Positions 1 through 8,527 of a DNA stretch of 64,000 bases are shown here, piece after piece. The notes below the pieces were generated by a model. It was not told where the DNA came from. It did not search any database and was given only the letters and a program-made list of their open reading frames with translations. Within the stretch, counting starts at the first letter, position 1. Every line of letters starts with the position of its first letter. This DNA comes from an uncultured Paracoccaceae bacterium (GTDB lineage: Bacteria; Pseudomonadota; Alphaproteobacteria; Rhodobacterales; Rhodobacteraceae): positions 471,059 through 535,058 of the forward strand of contig CANNFR010000002.1 of assembly GCA_947503935.1 (NCBI GenBank). Direction: 5' to 3'. The translations under genes were made by a program, and so were the position numbers.

Positions 1-90
1 TATTGCACATCTCGTGAGGGCGCTTAGCGAACTCTGGAGCCATTGCGCGCTGTCGCGCGCCGTTGCATAAAGCGAACTGATCGCGCGAAT

Positions 91-122
91 TTGACCTGGA
101 ACAAAACGTGCTAGGTATAGGT
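91..122 (+). promoter_or_regulatory. Candidate promoter of the cytochrome c gene
   Basis: TTGACC at 91-96 is followed after 17 bases by GGTATA at 114-119, and TATAGG lies at 117-122. It sits about 35 bp before the start codon and is the only sigma70-like pair in the leader. The -10 match is weak. No TGT-N12-ACA repressor site was found here, unlike the crtA/crtI region. Confidence 0.35.
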
Positions 123-154
123 TCCGTCTCAGCCAATTGGAATGGGAGCAGACA

Positions 155-637
155 ATGAGCTTGAGAGTCCTGACAACCGCCGCCGTCCTGGCCGCGCCCT
201 TTATGATCGCCGCACCCGTCTTCGCGCAGGATGCCGAGGTCGATCTGACCGCATCAGGTGATGCCGAAGCCGGTGAGCGCGCCTTCCGCCAATGCGTCGC
301 CTGCCACGTGGTGGTGAATGACGAAGGTGAAACCCTTGCAGGCCGCGCGGCCCGAACTGGCCCGAATCTCTATGGCGTCGTCGGCCGGACGGCCGGCTCG
401 GTTGAGGATTTCCGTTATTCCGATGGGATGGTCGCGGCTGGGGAAGCCGGTCTGATCTGGGATGAAGCCGCGTTCGTGGCCTATTCGCAGGACCCGACCG
501 GGTATCTGCGCGAATACCTTGGCGATAGCTCGGTCCGTGGCAACATGACCTTCCGGGTTCGCCAGGAAGAGGATGCCATTAACCTTTATGCCTATCTGCA
601 GTCGCTTGCGCCTGCGGCGGAAGAAACGACCAACTGA
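155..637 (+). CDS. cycA: Class I cytochrome c (cytochrome c2-like)
   Basis: A 160-aa exported monohaem cytochrome c, probably a periplasmic electron carrier between the bc1 complex and the photosynthetic reaction centre or an oxidase. Residues 1-25 form a signal peptide ending in an Ala-rich cleavage site. The haem site is CVACH at 47-51 and the likely sixth ligand is Met131 in a GNMTF context. The ATG at 155 was chosen over a TTG at 137 because GGGAG lies just upstream and the signal peptide begins there. It converges with bchO at the end of the photosynthesis cluster, which supports a photosynthetic role. The symbol rests on family and context; another c-type such as c551 remains possible. 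Confidence 0.8.
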   Translation: MSLRVLTTAAVLAAPFMIAAPVFAQDAEVDLTASGDAEAGERAFRQCVACHVVVNDEGETLAGRAARTGPNLYGVVGRTAGSVEDFRYSDGMVAAGEAGLIWDEAAFVAYSQDPTGYLREYLGDSSVRGNMTFRVRQEEDAINLYAYLQSLAPAAEETTN

Positions 638-661
638 TCACACCGATCAGCTTGAGTTTAA

Positions 662-695
662 GGCCGTCGGGTTATCCGGCGGCCTTTCGTTTTTT
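662..695 (+). terminator. Rho-independent terminator after the cytochrome c gene
   Basis: GGCCGTCGG at 662-670 pairs with CCGGCGGCC at 676-684 (one G-T pair) across a 5-nt loop. A T-rich tract follows to 695. The T tract overlaps the stop codon of the convergent bchO. Confidence 0.8.
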
Positions 696-1557
696 AAGGC
701 GCGGTGATGCCAACCTCGGCGGCGAAGGCGCGTATGTGGTTGGCGATGTCGCCGGGCGCCTCTTCATGGGCCAGATGACCAAGGCCCGCCAAGTGAAGCA
801 CCTGGGCCTTCGGCATGTGGCTTGCGGCCTCGTCGCTGACACTTGGCGGTACGGCTTTGTCCCTATCCCCCACGATCAGCAGCACCGGCAGGGCAATCGT
901 CGGCAAGTCGGCCATCAACCGGTCTAACCGCCACTGCGCCATCATGGCCAGCGTGCCATCGACATGGGCGGGATCGGCGATCAGTCGGCGATAGAGCGCG
1001 ACGGCCTCGGTATCCACCTGGCTGCCCGTGCCCCGCAACAGCGCACGGACGCTGGCTTCGGACGACGACAAGCGCGAGAAGGCGTGCGCCGTCAACGGGT
1101 TCAGCGACAGCATCTTGGCCATCGCCGGAAAGAGCCACCCCGCCATGCCCTTGAAGTTCCCCAACGCGGCATTGATCCCGACAACGCCCTTGGGCGGGGT
1201 GTCCAGCAAACCGGCAAGCCTCAGCGCCACGGCGGCGCCAGCGGAATGCCCGACAATCAGATCGGGGCGGATGTTCTCGGCTGTAAGCAGGGACGCCAGA
1301 TCAGTGCTCATCTGGTCCAGCCCCTGCCGTTGTCGCGTGCCCATGCGGGTCAGGGCGTGGCCGGGCAGGTCCATCGCTACGGTGCGAAAATCCTCAGCGA
1401 GATCGGGCAGGACGTCGCGAAAGCTCATCAAGCCGCCGCCCGCGCCATGGATCAGCACGATTGTCTGGCCGCTGCCTGCCTCTTGCAGGTGCCAACGATG
1501 GGGGCGGCTGTCGACGAACCGCGAATGGCGCGCATTGGGCCAGCCCTCCCACTCCAC
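694..1557 (-). CDS. bchO: BchO, alpha/beta-fold hydrolase of the bchIDO operon
   Basis: A 287-aa alpha/beta hydrolase, usually annotated as a putative magnesium-chelatase accessory protein in bacteriochlorophyll synthesis; its reaction is not established. The nucleophile elbow is GHSAG with Ser105. A GDRD segment supplies a candidate acid and GLGHLAHEE near the C-terminus a candidate His. The start is GTG, one base after the bchD stop, so the two are translationally coupled. It is the last gene of crtA-bchI-bchD-bchO. Confidence 0.9.
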   Translation of the reverse strand: MEWEGWPNARHSRFVDSRPHRWHLQEAGSGQTIVLIHGAGGGLMSFRDVLPDLAEDFRTVAMDLPGHALTRMGTRQRQGLDQMSTDLASLLTAENIRPDLIVGHSAGAAVALRLAGLLDTPPKGVVGINAALGNFKGMAGWLFPAMAKMLSLNPLTAHAFSRLSSSEASVRALLRGTGSQVDTEAVALYRRLIADPAHVDGTLAMMAQWRLDRLMADLPTIALPVLLIVGDRDKAVPPSVSDEAASHMPKAQVLHLAGLGHLAHEEAPGDIANHIRAFAAEVGITAP

Positions 1558-1558
1558 C

Positions 1559-3229
1559 TCAGGGCTCCAGCGCCGCTGAAACGGCCGAGGCTAGGCGGCC
1601 TGCATCGGCGCGCGGCAGGGGAATGTATGGCGCATCCAGCAGGCGCGCCAGATCGGCCAGCGCGCGTTCGGGCCGCGCGCCCATGTCGATCACCAGGCCC
1701 GGCATGCCGCGGTCGCAGAGCGCGCGGGCCAGGGCGGCGGCATCCTCGGCGGCGGCCTTGCGGTCGGCGCGGCCATCCAGCGCGATATTGGCGCGGCCAT
1801 CTGTCAGCAGGATCGCGGTCGGTGTCATGCCACGTTTGCGCGCCGTGTCGCCCAGATCGAAGGCGGCTTTCAGCCCGGCGGCCAGTGGCGTCGCGCCGCC
1901 GCCGGGCAGGCCGGCGAGACGCCGTTTGGTCTGGACGAGCGACCGTGTGGGGGGCAGCAAAAGCTCGGCCTCGGTCCCGCGGAAGGCCACCAGCGCCACG
2001 TGGTCGCGGCGCGCATAGGCCTCGGCCAGCAGCAATTCGACCGCGCCCTTGGCCTCGTTCAGGCGGTTCAGCGCGGCCGAACCTGAGGCGTCGACCACGA
2101 AGATCAACAGCCGGTCGGATTTTTCCTCATAGCGCTTGATGCGGATATCGGCGGGGCGGATCTGCAGGCCGTCGCGATGCGGCGCGGCCCGCTTGCGCAC
2201 CGCCTGCCAAGGGGCGGCGGCGCGTAAGGTCGCGATCAGGTCGATCCGCGCGGTCCCGTCCAGCCGCCCGGCGCGCGGGGGCATCGGCCGCCCGCGTCGG
2301 TTGCTTTTCTGCTTGGCGCCGTGGCCCGCCCCCTTGGCCGCCTTGGCGGCGCGGCCCGCGGCCATCTGGGCCAGCATGTCGGCGGGCAGGACGGCCTTTA
2401 CGGCATCCAGCAAAAGCTCGTCAGGCAGGCGTAGATCCTCTGGCTGAACCTCGCCCTCGCTTTCGGTTCTGTCGTCCGTTGGTGGTTCGGGGGGCGCAGG
2501 GTCCTCTGCCTCAGGCAGTACCGTCGCTCGTGGCACCAGAACCAGCTCAACCGCTGCGATCAGATCATCGGATTCGACCCTATTCCGGCCCAAAAGCGCT
2601 GCATTCGCCTTCGCGGCCCTCAGCGCGAAAAGCGGCGCGCGCAGGCTGTCGATGTCCAGGCGGTGGGCCAGGCGGGTCAGATCCGCCAGGGCGTCAGGCG
2701 CGGCTTTCAGGCCCGGCAAAGCCGCTCTCGCCGTCTCCAGCACGGCCGCGTCAAGTCGAGTCGGCGGGGCGTCCGACACGCCCAGCTCGGTCAGGTCGAG
2801 ATGGAAGGCCAACCTGTCGGTCAGCGTTGCCGCCAAAGCCTCATCCGGCTCGGCGCCCTCGTCCAGCGCGATCAGGCAATGGCCTGACTGGCTATCCAGC
2901 GCCAGGGCCAGCCGTGCGGCCAGACCGGCCGGGGCCCTCTCGGCCATCGGCAGGATCAGCGCCGCGGGCGTGCCGAGGAGGCCTTGGGTCTCAACAGCGC
3001 GGCCGGTGGCCAGCGTCGCTGTCAGATCGACACCGCCGAACAGCTGGTCATCGCCAATCGCGGGGTGCAGACGGCGGAGCGGTAGGGGCAAGGCGGGCAG
3101 GACCTCACTCAGCCGGTTTCGCACGGGGCCCGACCGCGCCCGCAGCCAAAGGCCGCCAAGCCCCGCCGGATCGACCGCCAAGAGCGACAGCGCCAGGCGC
3201 GCCCGCGCCCAGAGGGGCGCCTCGCTCAC
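1559..3229 (-). CDS. bchD: Magnesium chelatase subunit D
   Basis: A 556-aa subunit of the ATP-dependent Mg-chelatase that inserts Mg2+ into protoporphyrin IX, the first committed step to bacteriochlorophyll. The N-terminal half is the AAA-like part without an intact Walker A. It is followed by a Pro/Glu-rich acidic linker around residues 240-265. The C-terminal part is an integrin-I/VWA domain with the MIDAS motif DASGS at 380-384. The start is a GTG whose GTGA overlaps the bchI stop by 4 nt. Length is normal for the family. It forms the BchI-BchD motor that acts with BchH, which is not in this window. Confidence 0.96.
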   Translation of the reverse strand: MSEAPLWARARLALSLLAVDPAGLGGLWLRARSGPVRNRLSEVLPALPLPLRRLHPAIGDDQLFGGVDLTATLATGRAVETQGLLGTPAALILPMAERAPAGLAARLALALDSQSGHCLIALDEGAEPDEALAATLTDRLAFHLDLTELGVSDAPPTRLDAAVLETARAALPGLKAAPDALADLTRLAHRLDIDSLRAPLFALRAAKANAALLGRNRVESDDLIAAVELVLVPRATVLPEAEDPAPPEPPTDDRTESEGEVQPEDLRLPDELLLDAVKAVLPADMLAQMAAGRAAKAAKGAGHGAKQKSNRRGRPMPPRAGRLDGTARIDLIATLRAAAPWQAVRKRAAPHRDGLQIRPADIRIKRYEEKSDRLLIFVVDASGSAALNRLNEAKGAVELLLAEAYARRDHVALVAFRGTEAELLLPPTRSLVQTKRRLAGLPGGGATPLAAGLKAAFDLGDTARKRGMTPTAILLTDGRANIALDGRADRKAAAEDAAALARALCDRGMPGLVIDMGARPERALADLARLLDAPYIPLPRADAGRLASAVSAALEP

Positions 3230-4230
3230 CCCAACACCTCATCCACGACACGGCCGACGCGCACAGTGCTGCCCGCCTCGTCCAGCGGGTCGCGCCGGAG
3301 GCGATGCCTGAGCGCGGGCGCGGCGACGCGGCGCAGATGCGCGCGGTCGACCTTATCCGCCTTCTCGAACGCGGCCAGAGCACGGGCGGCGCGCAGCAAG
3401 GTCAGCTCTCCCCGCAGCCCGTCCGAACCCAACGCGACGCAGAGTTCGGCACAATCCCGCAAGATCAGTTTTGGCGTTTTCAGCCCGGTTAGAGCCTCTT
3501 TTGCTGCAATAATGCGGTTGCGCAGCTTGGTATCCTCACCCTTCCAGCGCCGCATGAACTTGGCATTGTCGCTTTCATAGGCGTCGCGCCGCTGGATCAC
3601 CTCGATCCGGTGGTCGATATCCTTGGGCGAGGCGACCTCAACCGACAGGCCGAACCGGTCGAGCAATTGCGGCCTGAGCTCACCCTCCTCGGGGTTGCCC
3701 GAGCCGACCAGAACGAAGCGCGCGGGGTGGCGGATCGACAGCCCCTCACGCTCAACCACGTTCTCGCCTGATTGCGCGACGTCCAACAACAGATCGACGA
3801 TGTGGTCCTCAAGCAGGTTCACCTCGTCGATATAAAGATATCCCCGGTTGGCGCGGGCCAGCAGGCCCGGCTCAAACGCCTTCTCGCCCTGGGTCAGGGC
3901 ACGTTCGATATCCAAAGCGCCGACGACACGGTCCTCGGTCGCGCCCAGGGGCAGGTCGATGACGGGTGTCGGCTTGGTGACGATCTTTTTCGACCCTAAC
4001 ACGGCCCAATCTGGCGTTTCCTTCAGCGTCGCCGCATTGGTCGGGCATCCCTCAACCGCCTGGATCGGCGGCAGCAAAGCCGCCAGAGCGCGCACGGCCG
4101 TCGACTTGCCGGTGCCCCGGTCGCCGAAGACCAGAACGCCGCCGATCTTAGGGTCGATGGCCGTCAGGATCATCGCCAGTTTCATCTCGTCCTGACCGAC
4201 GATGGCAGAAAACGGAAAAGGTTGGGTCAT
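3226..4230 (-). CDS. bchI: Magnesium chelatase ATPase subunit I
   Basis: A 334-aa AAA+ ATPase, the motor subunit of Mg-chelatase, which assembles with BchD to drive Mg2+ insertion by BchH. Walker A is GDRGTGKST at 36-44 and Walker B is YIDE near 133-136, with the further AAA+ sensor region following. The reading frame stays open 32 codons upstream, but the ATG at 4230 matches the family N-terminus and gives an ATGA overlap with the crtA stop. Both neighbours overlap by 4 nt, so crtA-bchI-bchD-bchO is one transcript. Confidence 0.97.
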   Translation of the reverse strand: MTQPFPFSAIVGQDEMKLAMILTAIDPKIGGVLVFGDRGTGKSTAVRALAALLPPIQAVEGCPTNAATLKETPDWAVLGSKKIVTKPTPVIDLPLGATEDRVVGALDIERALTQGEKAFEPGLLARANRGYLYIDEVNLLEDHIVDLLLDVAQSGENVVEREGLSIRHPARFVLVGSGNPEEGELRPQLLDRFGLSVEVASPKDIDHRIEVIQRRDAYESDNAKFMRRWKGEDTKLRNRIIAAKEALTGLKTPKLILRDCAELCVALGSDGLRGELTLLRAARALAAFEKADKVDRAHLRRVAAPALRHRLRRDPLDEAGSTVRVGRVVDEVLG

Positions 4231-4934
4231 GCAGCGGACCTGTGTTGCGCAAGAGGGCTTCGGCCTTCCCATGTACCTGCATCGCCGAGGACGCGAAAGC
4301 GGGCATAAAGCTCTTCGCGGAACCAATGGCCCTGTCGCACGGCGTTTATCGCCTGGGCGTGGGGCCCGTCCTTGCGGGCGAAGGCCGCCATGGCTTGCGC
4401 GTCGGGCCAGATGGAGAAGGTGACCTGATGCAAAAGCGGTACCTCGCCGATGCCGATCTTGAAAAGGACGTTCGGGTCGTCGCCGATCATGGCCGAGATC
4501 GACGGCACCCGCCGCCAGAATTTCAGCGCGACCGAGGGCTTGATCGTCGCGCGGGTCAGCGCCGCCAGAGGGCCGGTGCCGGGGTCAGCATCGGCCAAAA
4601 AAGGCTCTGTTCCGGCCCATTTGCCCCTTGTGGAGGTGGTGGAGAGGTAGACGCTCCACGCCTCGGACGCCCGCGCGCGCCATCGGCGAAAGACCGGCGC
4701 GTCAGCGGTTTGCGCCCGTGCCGTCGCCTGATCCGGCCAGGTCGCCAGGATCGCCCAGACCTGCGTGTTGGGCACCGGCGTGAACCCCTCGCCCATGCCC
4801 GAACCGCATAGCTTCCACGCGCCGATGCCCGGCGTTTCTGGCAGAGAAAACCGCGCCGCGCCCATCTGGCCCAGCACCCAAAGGCGCGCCGCGACCGAGG
4901 GGAAGCGGAACAGGCTGAGGCTGACGCATTGCAA
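4227..4934 (-). CDS. crtA: Spheroidene monooxygenase
   Basis: A 235-aa carotenoid oxygenase that converts spheroidene to spheroidenone, the oxygen-dependent last step of the spheroidene pathway. The N-terminal block KLCGSG followed by GEGFTPVPNT (residues 42-57) is characteristic of CrtA. It is the first gene of crtA-bchI-bchD-bchO and overlaps bchI by 4 nt. It diverges from crtI across a region with two PpsR/CrtJ-type sites; the nearer lies 23-40 bp upstream of this ATG, so light and oxygen control is likely. Its presence predicts spheroidenone-type pigments. Confidence 0.95.
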   Translation of the reverse strand: MQCVSLSLFRFPSVAARLWVLGQMGAARFSLPETPGIGAWKLCGSGMGEGFTPVPNTQVWAILATWPDQATARAQTADAPVFRRWRARASEAWSVYLSTTSTRGKWAGTEPFLADADPGTGPLAALTRATIKPSVALKFWRRVPSISAMIGDDPNVLFKIGIGEVPLLHQVTFSIWPDAQAMAAFARKDGPHAQAINAVRQGHWFREELYARFRVLGDAGTWEGRSPLAQHRSAA

Positions 4935-4956
4935 GAAAGGGATACTCCTTCACATG

Positions 4957-4974
4957 TGTAAGATTATCCTGACA
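4957..4974. promoter_or_regulatory. PpsR/CrtJ-type operator on the crtA side
   Basis: TGTAAGATTATCCTGACA fits TGT-N12-ACA, the recognition pattern of the aerobic photosynthesis repressor PpsR (CrtJ) in Rhodobacter. It lies 23-40 bp upstream of the crtA start codon. The extra TG before it and CA after it extend the symmetry slightly. The motif is seen directly; binding is inferred. Confidence 0.8.
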
Positions 4975-5034
4975 CATCCGCATTGAAATGCAAAGATTTC
5001 TGGACGCTCAAGGCAGAGTGGCTTAGCCTGCTTG

Positions 5035-5052
5035 TGTAAATCTAACTGGACA
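5035..5052. promoter_or_regulatory. PpsR/CrtJ-type operator on the crtI side
   Basis: TGTAAATCTAACTGGACA is a second exact TGT-N12-ACA element, ending 16 bp before the crtI ATG. It starts 78 bp from the first site, about seven and a half helical turns. That spacing would allow cooperative repression of both divergent operons, as known for CrtJ at paired palindromes. Confidence 0.8.
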
Positions 5053-5068
5053 GAGTGGCGACTCACCG

Positions 5069-6619
5069 ATGCAACAGGACACTCAAGCAGAGGGGCCGGG
5101 CTGCCGGGCGGTGGTTGTCGGCGCGGGGTTCGGCGGGTTGGCCGCTGCGATGCGGCTGGGCGCCAATGGGTATCGCGTGACGGTCATCGACCGGCTGGAT
5201 ATGCCCGGCGGGCGCGGATCGGCGCTGTGGCGCGACGGGCACCGGTTTGATCTGGGTCCGACGATTGTGACCGTGCCGCAGCTGTTTCGCGAGCTTTGGG
5301 CCGAGTGTGGGCGCGATTTCGACAAGGATGTTGATCTGCGCGCCCTCGATCCATTCTACCAGATCCGCTGGCCCGACGGGTCACATTTCACCGCCAGCCA
5401 ATCGACCGAGGCGATGCGGGCCGAGGTAACGCGCCTCTCGCCCGGCGACCTGAAGGGTTACGACCGCTTTCTGAAAGATAGCGAGCGGCGCTATGCCTTT
5501 GGCTTCGAAGACCTTGGCCGCCGATCGATGCATCGCTTCGCCGACCTTCTGAAGGTGCTGCCGACCTTCGGGATGCTGCGCGCCGACAAATCGGTCTATG
5601 CCCATGCCGCCGCCCGCGTGAAGGATGAGAGGCTGCGCATGGCGCTGTCGTTTCATCCGCTTTTCATCGGCGGTGATCCGTTCCACGTGACGTCGATGTA
5701 TATCCTTGTCAGCTACCTTGAGAAAGAGTTCGGGGTGCATTACGCGATGGGCGGCACCCAGGCGATTGCGGGCGCCATGGCCAGAGTGATCGAAGGGCAG
5801 GGCGGACGGTTGATGTTCAACGCCGAGGTCGATGAGATCGTTGAAAAGAAAGGTCGCGCGGCGGGCGTAAAGCTGAAAGATGGCGAACGGATCGGCGCAG
5901 ATATCGTGGTGTCGAATGCCGATGCCGGGCACACTTATGCGCATCTTCTCAAGCGGCGGAAAAAGCGCTGGACCGGGCGCAAGCTGAACCGTGCGCGCTG
6001 GTCGATGGGGTTGTTCGTTTGGTATTTCGGGACGCAGGGGACGTGCGATATGTGGCGCGATGTCGGGCACCACACGATCCTCAGCGGGCCGCGCTACAAG
6101 GGCTTGCTGCGCGACATCTTCCTCAAGGGCAAACTGGCCGACGATATGAGCCTTTATGTCCACCGCCCCTCGGTGACCGACCCAAGCGTCGCGCCGGAGG
6201 GGGGCGATACGTTCTATGCGCTGTCACCTGTGCCGCATCTGGGCCATGACGACCCGGTCGACTGGACGCAGGAGGCCGAGGGCTACCGCGAAAAAGTGCA
6301 AAATGTGCTGGAAGAGAGACTGTTACCGGGGCTCGGCGCCCATCTGACGGCCTCGGAGGTATTCACGCCCGAGACGTTCAAAAGCCGCTACCTCTCGCCC
6401 CACGGATCTGCCTTCTCGATTGAGCCGCGCATCCTGCAATCGGCCTGGTTCCGGCCTCACAATGTCAGCGAAGAGATACCGGGGCTCTATCTGGTGGGCG
6501 CGGGCACGCATCCCGGGGCCGGATTGCCGGGCGTTGTCGCCTCGGCCGAAGTGTTGGGCAAGCTGGTGCCCGATGCGCCGGCCCGAGCCGAGGCCCCGCT
6601 GCCGATGGCCGCCGAATGA
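5069..6619 (+). CDS. crtI: Phytoene desaturase
   Basis: A 516-aa FAD-dependent desaturase. In this pathway it makes three desaturations from phytoene to neurosporene. The dinucleotide-binding motif is GAGFGG at 18-23. The family C-terminal signature GAGTHPGAGLPGV lies near residue 485. Length is typical of CrtI. It leads crtI-crtB-tspO and overlaps crtB by 4 nt (ATGA). The Shine-Dalgarno before its ATG is weak. Regulation through the PpsR-type site 17 bp upstream is likely. Confidence 0.97.
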   Translation: MQQDTQAEGPGCRAVVVGAGFGGLAAAMRLGANGYRVTVIDRLDMPGGRGSALWRDGHRFDLGPTIVTVPQLFRELWAECGRDFDKDVDLRALDPFYQIRWPDGSHFTASQSTEAMRAEVTRLSPGDLKGYDRFLKDSERRYAFGFEDLGRRSMHRFADLLKVLPTFGMLRADKSVYAHAAARVKDERLRMALSFHPLFIGGDPFHVTSMYILVSYLEKEFGVHYAMGGTQAIAGAMARVIEGQGGRLMFNAEVDEIVEKKGRAAGVKLKDGERIGADIVVSNADAGHTYAHLLKRRKKRWTGRKLNRARWSMGLFVWYFGTQGTCDMWRDVGHHTILSGPRYKGLLRDIFLKGKLADDMSLYVHRPSVTDPSVAPEGGDTFYALSPVPHLGHDDPVDWTQEAEGYREKVQNVLEERLLPGLGAHLTASEVFTPETFKSRYLSPHGSAFSIEPRILQSAWFRPHNVSEEIPGLYLVGAGTHPGAGLPGVVASAEVLGKLVPDAPARAEAPLPMAAE

Positions 6620-7644
6620 TCGCGCCCGCCGATCTGGCCGCCTGCCGCGAGGCGATCCGCACGGGGTCACTGTCGTTTCATACCGCGTCAAAGCTGCTGC
6701 CGGCCAAGGTGCGCGACCCGGCCCTGGCGCTCTATGCGTTTTGCCGGCTGGCCGATGATGCGGTCGACCTGCAGACCGAGAAGGCGGCTGCGGTGCTGCG
6801 CCTGCGGGACCGGCTGGACCGGGTCTATGCCGGCAGGCCCGAAAACGCGGCACCCGACCGGGCCTTTGCCGCCGTGGTCGAGGATTTCGAGATGCCGCGT
6901 GCTTTGCCCGAGGCTTTGCTCGAGGGGCTGGCCTGGGACGCGGTCGGGCGGCGCTATTCGACATTGTCCGAACTGCTGGACTATTCTGCCCGTGTCGCGT
7001 CAGCCGTGGGTGCGATGATGTGCGTTCTTATGCGCGTGCGCGATGCCGACGCCTTGGCGCGGGCTTGCGACCTGGGCGCTGCGATGCAGCTGACCAATAT
7101 CGCCCGCGATGTGGGCGAGGATGCGGCTGAGGGGCGGCTTTATCTGCCGACCGCCTGGCTGGAAGAGGCGGGGGTCGATACCGACGCTTTTCTCGCGCAC
7201 CCTGAGGCCACACCCGAAATCCGCCGCGTGGTGCGGCGCCTTCTGGCCGAGGCGCAGCGCCTCTATTTCCGGGCCGAGGCCGGGGTCGGCGCGTTGCCGC
7301 GCGGGTGCCGCCCAGGCATCTATGCCGCGCGCCATATCTATGCCGGTATCGGCGGCAGCATCGCGCGCGCCGGGCATGACAGCGTCACCCGGCGCGCCCG
7401 GACGAATGCCGCCCAGAAAGCGGGCTGGCTGGGCCTGGCCCTGGTGCAGACGGGCGTGACGATGGTCATGCCGCAATCGGCGGTGATCTATGCGCGTCCC
7501 TTGCCAGAGGTGGCGTTTCTGGTTGAGGCCGCCGCCCGCGCCCCTCTGCGTGCCGAGGGACGGACGGCGGCGTTGCTCTCTGTCCTGGCCGAGTTGGAGG
7601 CGCGCGAGCGCACCCGCGGGGGATTGGAACAAAGCCGCGCATAG
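6616..7644 (+). CDS. crtB: Phytoene synthase
   Basis: A 342-aa trans-isoprenyl diphosphate synthase that condenses two geranylgeranyl diphosphates to phytoene, the entry to carotenoids. Two Asp-rich Mg2+/diphosphate motifs are visible: DDAVD at 47-51 and RDVGED at 164-169. The ATG overlaps the crtI stop by 4 nt. It follows the conserved crtI-crtB order of purple bacteria. Confidence 0.96.
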   Translation: MIAPADLAACREAIRTGSLSFHTASKLLPAKVRDPALALYAFCRLADDAVDLQTEKAAAVLRLRDRLDRVYAGRPENAAPDRAFAAVVEDFEMPRALPEALLEGLAWDAVGRRYSTLSELLDYSARVASAVGAMMCVLMRVRDADALARACDLGAAMQLTNIARDVGEDAAEGRLYLPTAWLEEAGVDTDAFLAHPEATPEIRRVVRRLLAEAQRLYFRAEAGVGALPRGCRPGIYAARHIYAGIGGSIARAGHDSVTRRARTNAAQKAGWLGLALVQTGVTMVMPQSAVIYARPLPEVAFLVEAAARAPLRAEGRTAALLSVLAELEARERTRGGLEQSRA

Positions 7645-7678
7645 CGTAGTTAACCGCTTGAATTGGAGGCGTGCGCTC

Positions 7679-8143
7679 ATGGATTGGGGTTTGTTCATCA
7701 TCTTTCTCGCCTCGTGCGGGGCGGCGGCTGCGACCGGCGCGATGTTTTCGCCCGGCAAGTGGTACGAAGACCTCTCAAAACCCGCCTGGACCCCGCCGAA
7801 CTGGCTGTTTCCGATCGCCTGGACCGCGCTTTACATTTCAATCGCAGTGGCCGCCGCCCGCGTCGCGCCGCTGGAGGGCAACGCCTATGCGATGGCTTTT
7901 TGGGCGATGCAGATCGCGTTCAACGCGCTCTGGACGCCGGTTTTCTTTGGGTTGCAAAATATCCGCGGGGCGCTGGTTGTCATCGGTATATTATGGGTCG
8001 CGGTGCTGGGCACTCTGATCACCATGTGGCCGCTGGATGCCCTGGCGGGCTGGCTGATCGTGCCGTATCTGATCTGGGTCAGCTATGCGGGCGCGCTGAA
8101 CGCGTCCATTGCGTTGCGCAACCCCGCTGAGGCGACAGCCTAG
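7679..8143 (+). CDS. tspO: TspO/MBR-family tryptophan-rich sensory protein
   Basis: A 154-aa five-helix membrane protein of the TspO/peripheral benzodiazepine receptor family, which binds tetrapyrroles. In Rhodobacter sphaeroides TspO represses photosynthesis genes under oxygen. Family features visible are WYEDLSKPAWTPPNW near residues 26-40 and many Trp residues in the helices. The frame is open further upstream, but GGAGG at 7665-7669 fixes the ATG at 7679. It follows crtB by 34 bp and converges with the DUF2794 gene, their stops overlapping in CTAG. It is the last photosynthesis-cluster gene here; crtC does not follow. Confidence 0.93.
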   Translation: MDWGLFIIFLASCGAAAATGAMFSPGKWYEDLSKPAWTPPNWLFPIAWTALYISIAVAAARVAPLEGNAYAMAFWAMQIAFNALWTPVFFGLQNIRGALVVIGILWVAVLGTLITMWPLDALAGWLIVPYLIWVSYAGALNASIALRNPAEATA

Positions 8144-8481
8144 TCAACCGGACGGATCAGCTTGCGTTCCAGCACGCCGATGACATTGCGCAGGTCATTG
8201 CCGCGTTTCAGGATGCGGCCATCCATACCGACCACCGAATAAAGGCTTTGTTTCTGGCGCAGCTTGGGGCGCTTTTCGATCCGGTAGAGGGGGTTTTCGG
8301 CCGTGCGGCGAAAGACCGCGAAAACCGCCAGATCCCGCAAGGTCGAGATGCCGTAATCGCGCCATTCGCCCGCCGCCACCATGCGACCATAGAGCGACAG
8401 GATGACCGAAAGCTCTTTGCGATCAAAGCTGATCTGTTCGGGGACAGGGCCGGATGCGTTCGGCAGGAATGAAACATTCAT
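8140..8481 (-). CDS. DUF2794 domain protein
   Basis: A 113-aa cytoplasmic protein of the alphaproteobacterial DUF2794 family, function unknown. The core is predicted alpha/beta with many basic residues in the last third, and there is no signal or membrane segment. The frame is open 45 codons further upstream, but the ATG at 8481 fits the usual length and avoids overlapping rnhA. It lies 46 bp downstream of rnhA on the same strand and is probably co-transcribed with it. Confidence 0.8.
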   Translation of the reverse strand: MNVSFLPNASGPVPEQISFDRKELSVILSLYGRMVAAGEWRDYGISTLRDLAVFAVFRRTAENPLYRIEKRPKLRQKQSLYSVVGMDGRILKRGNDLRNVIGVLERKLIRPVD

Positions 8482-8527
8482 AGCCCAACTCTGCCGCCTC
8501 GCACGCAACTTCGCAAGCGTCCCGTCA

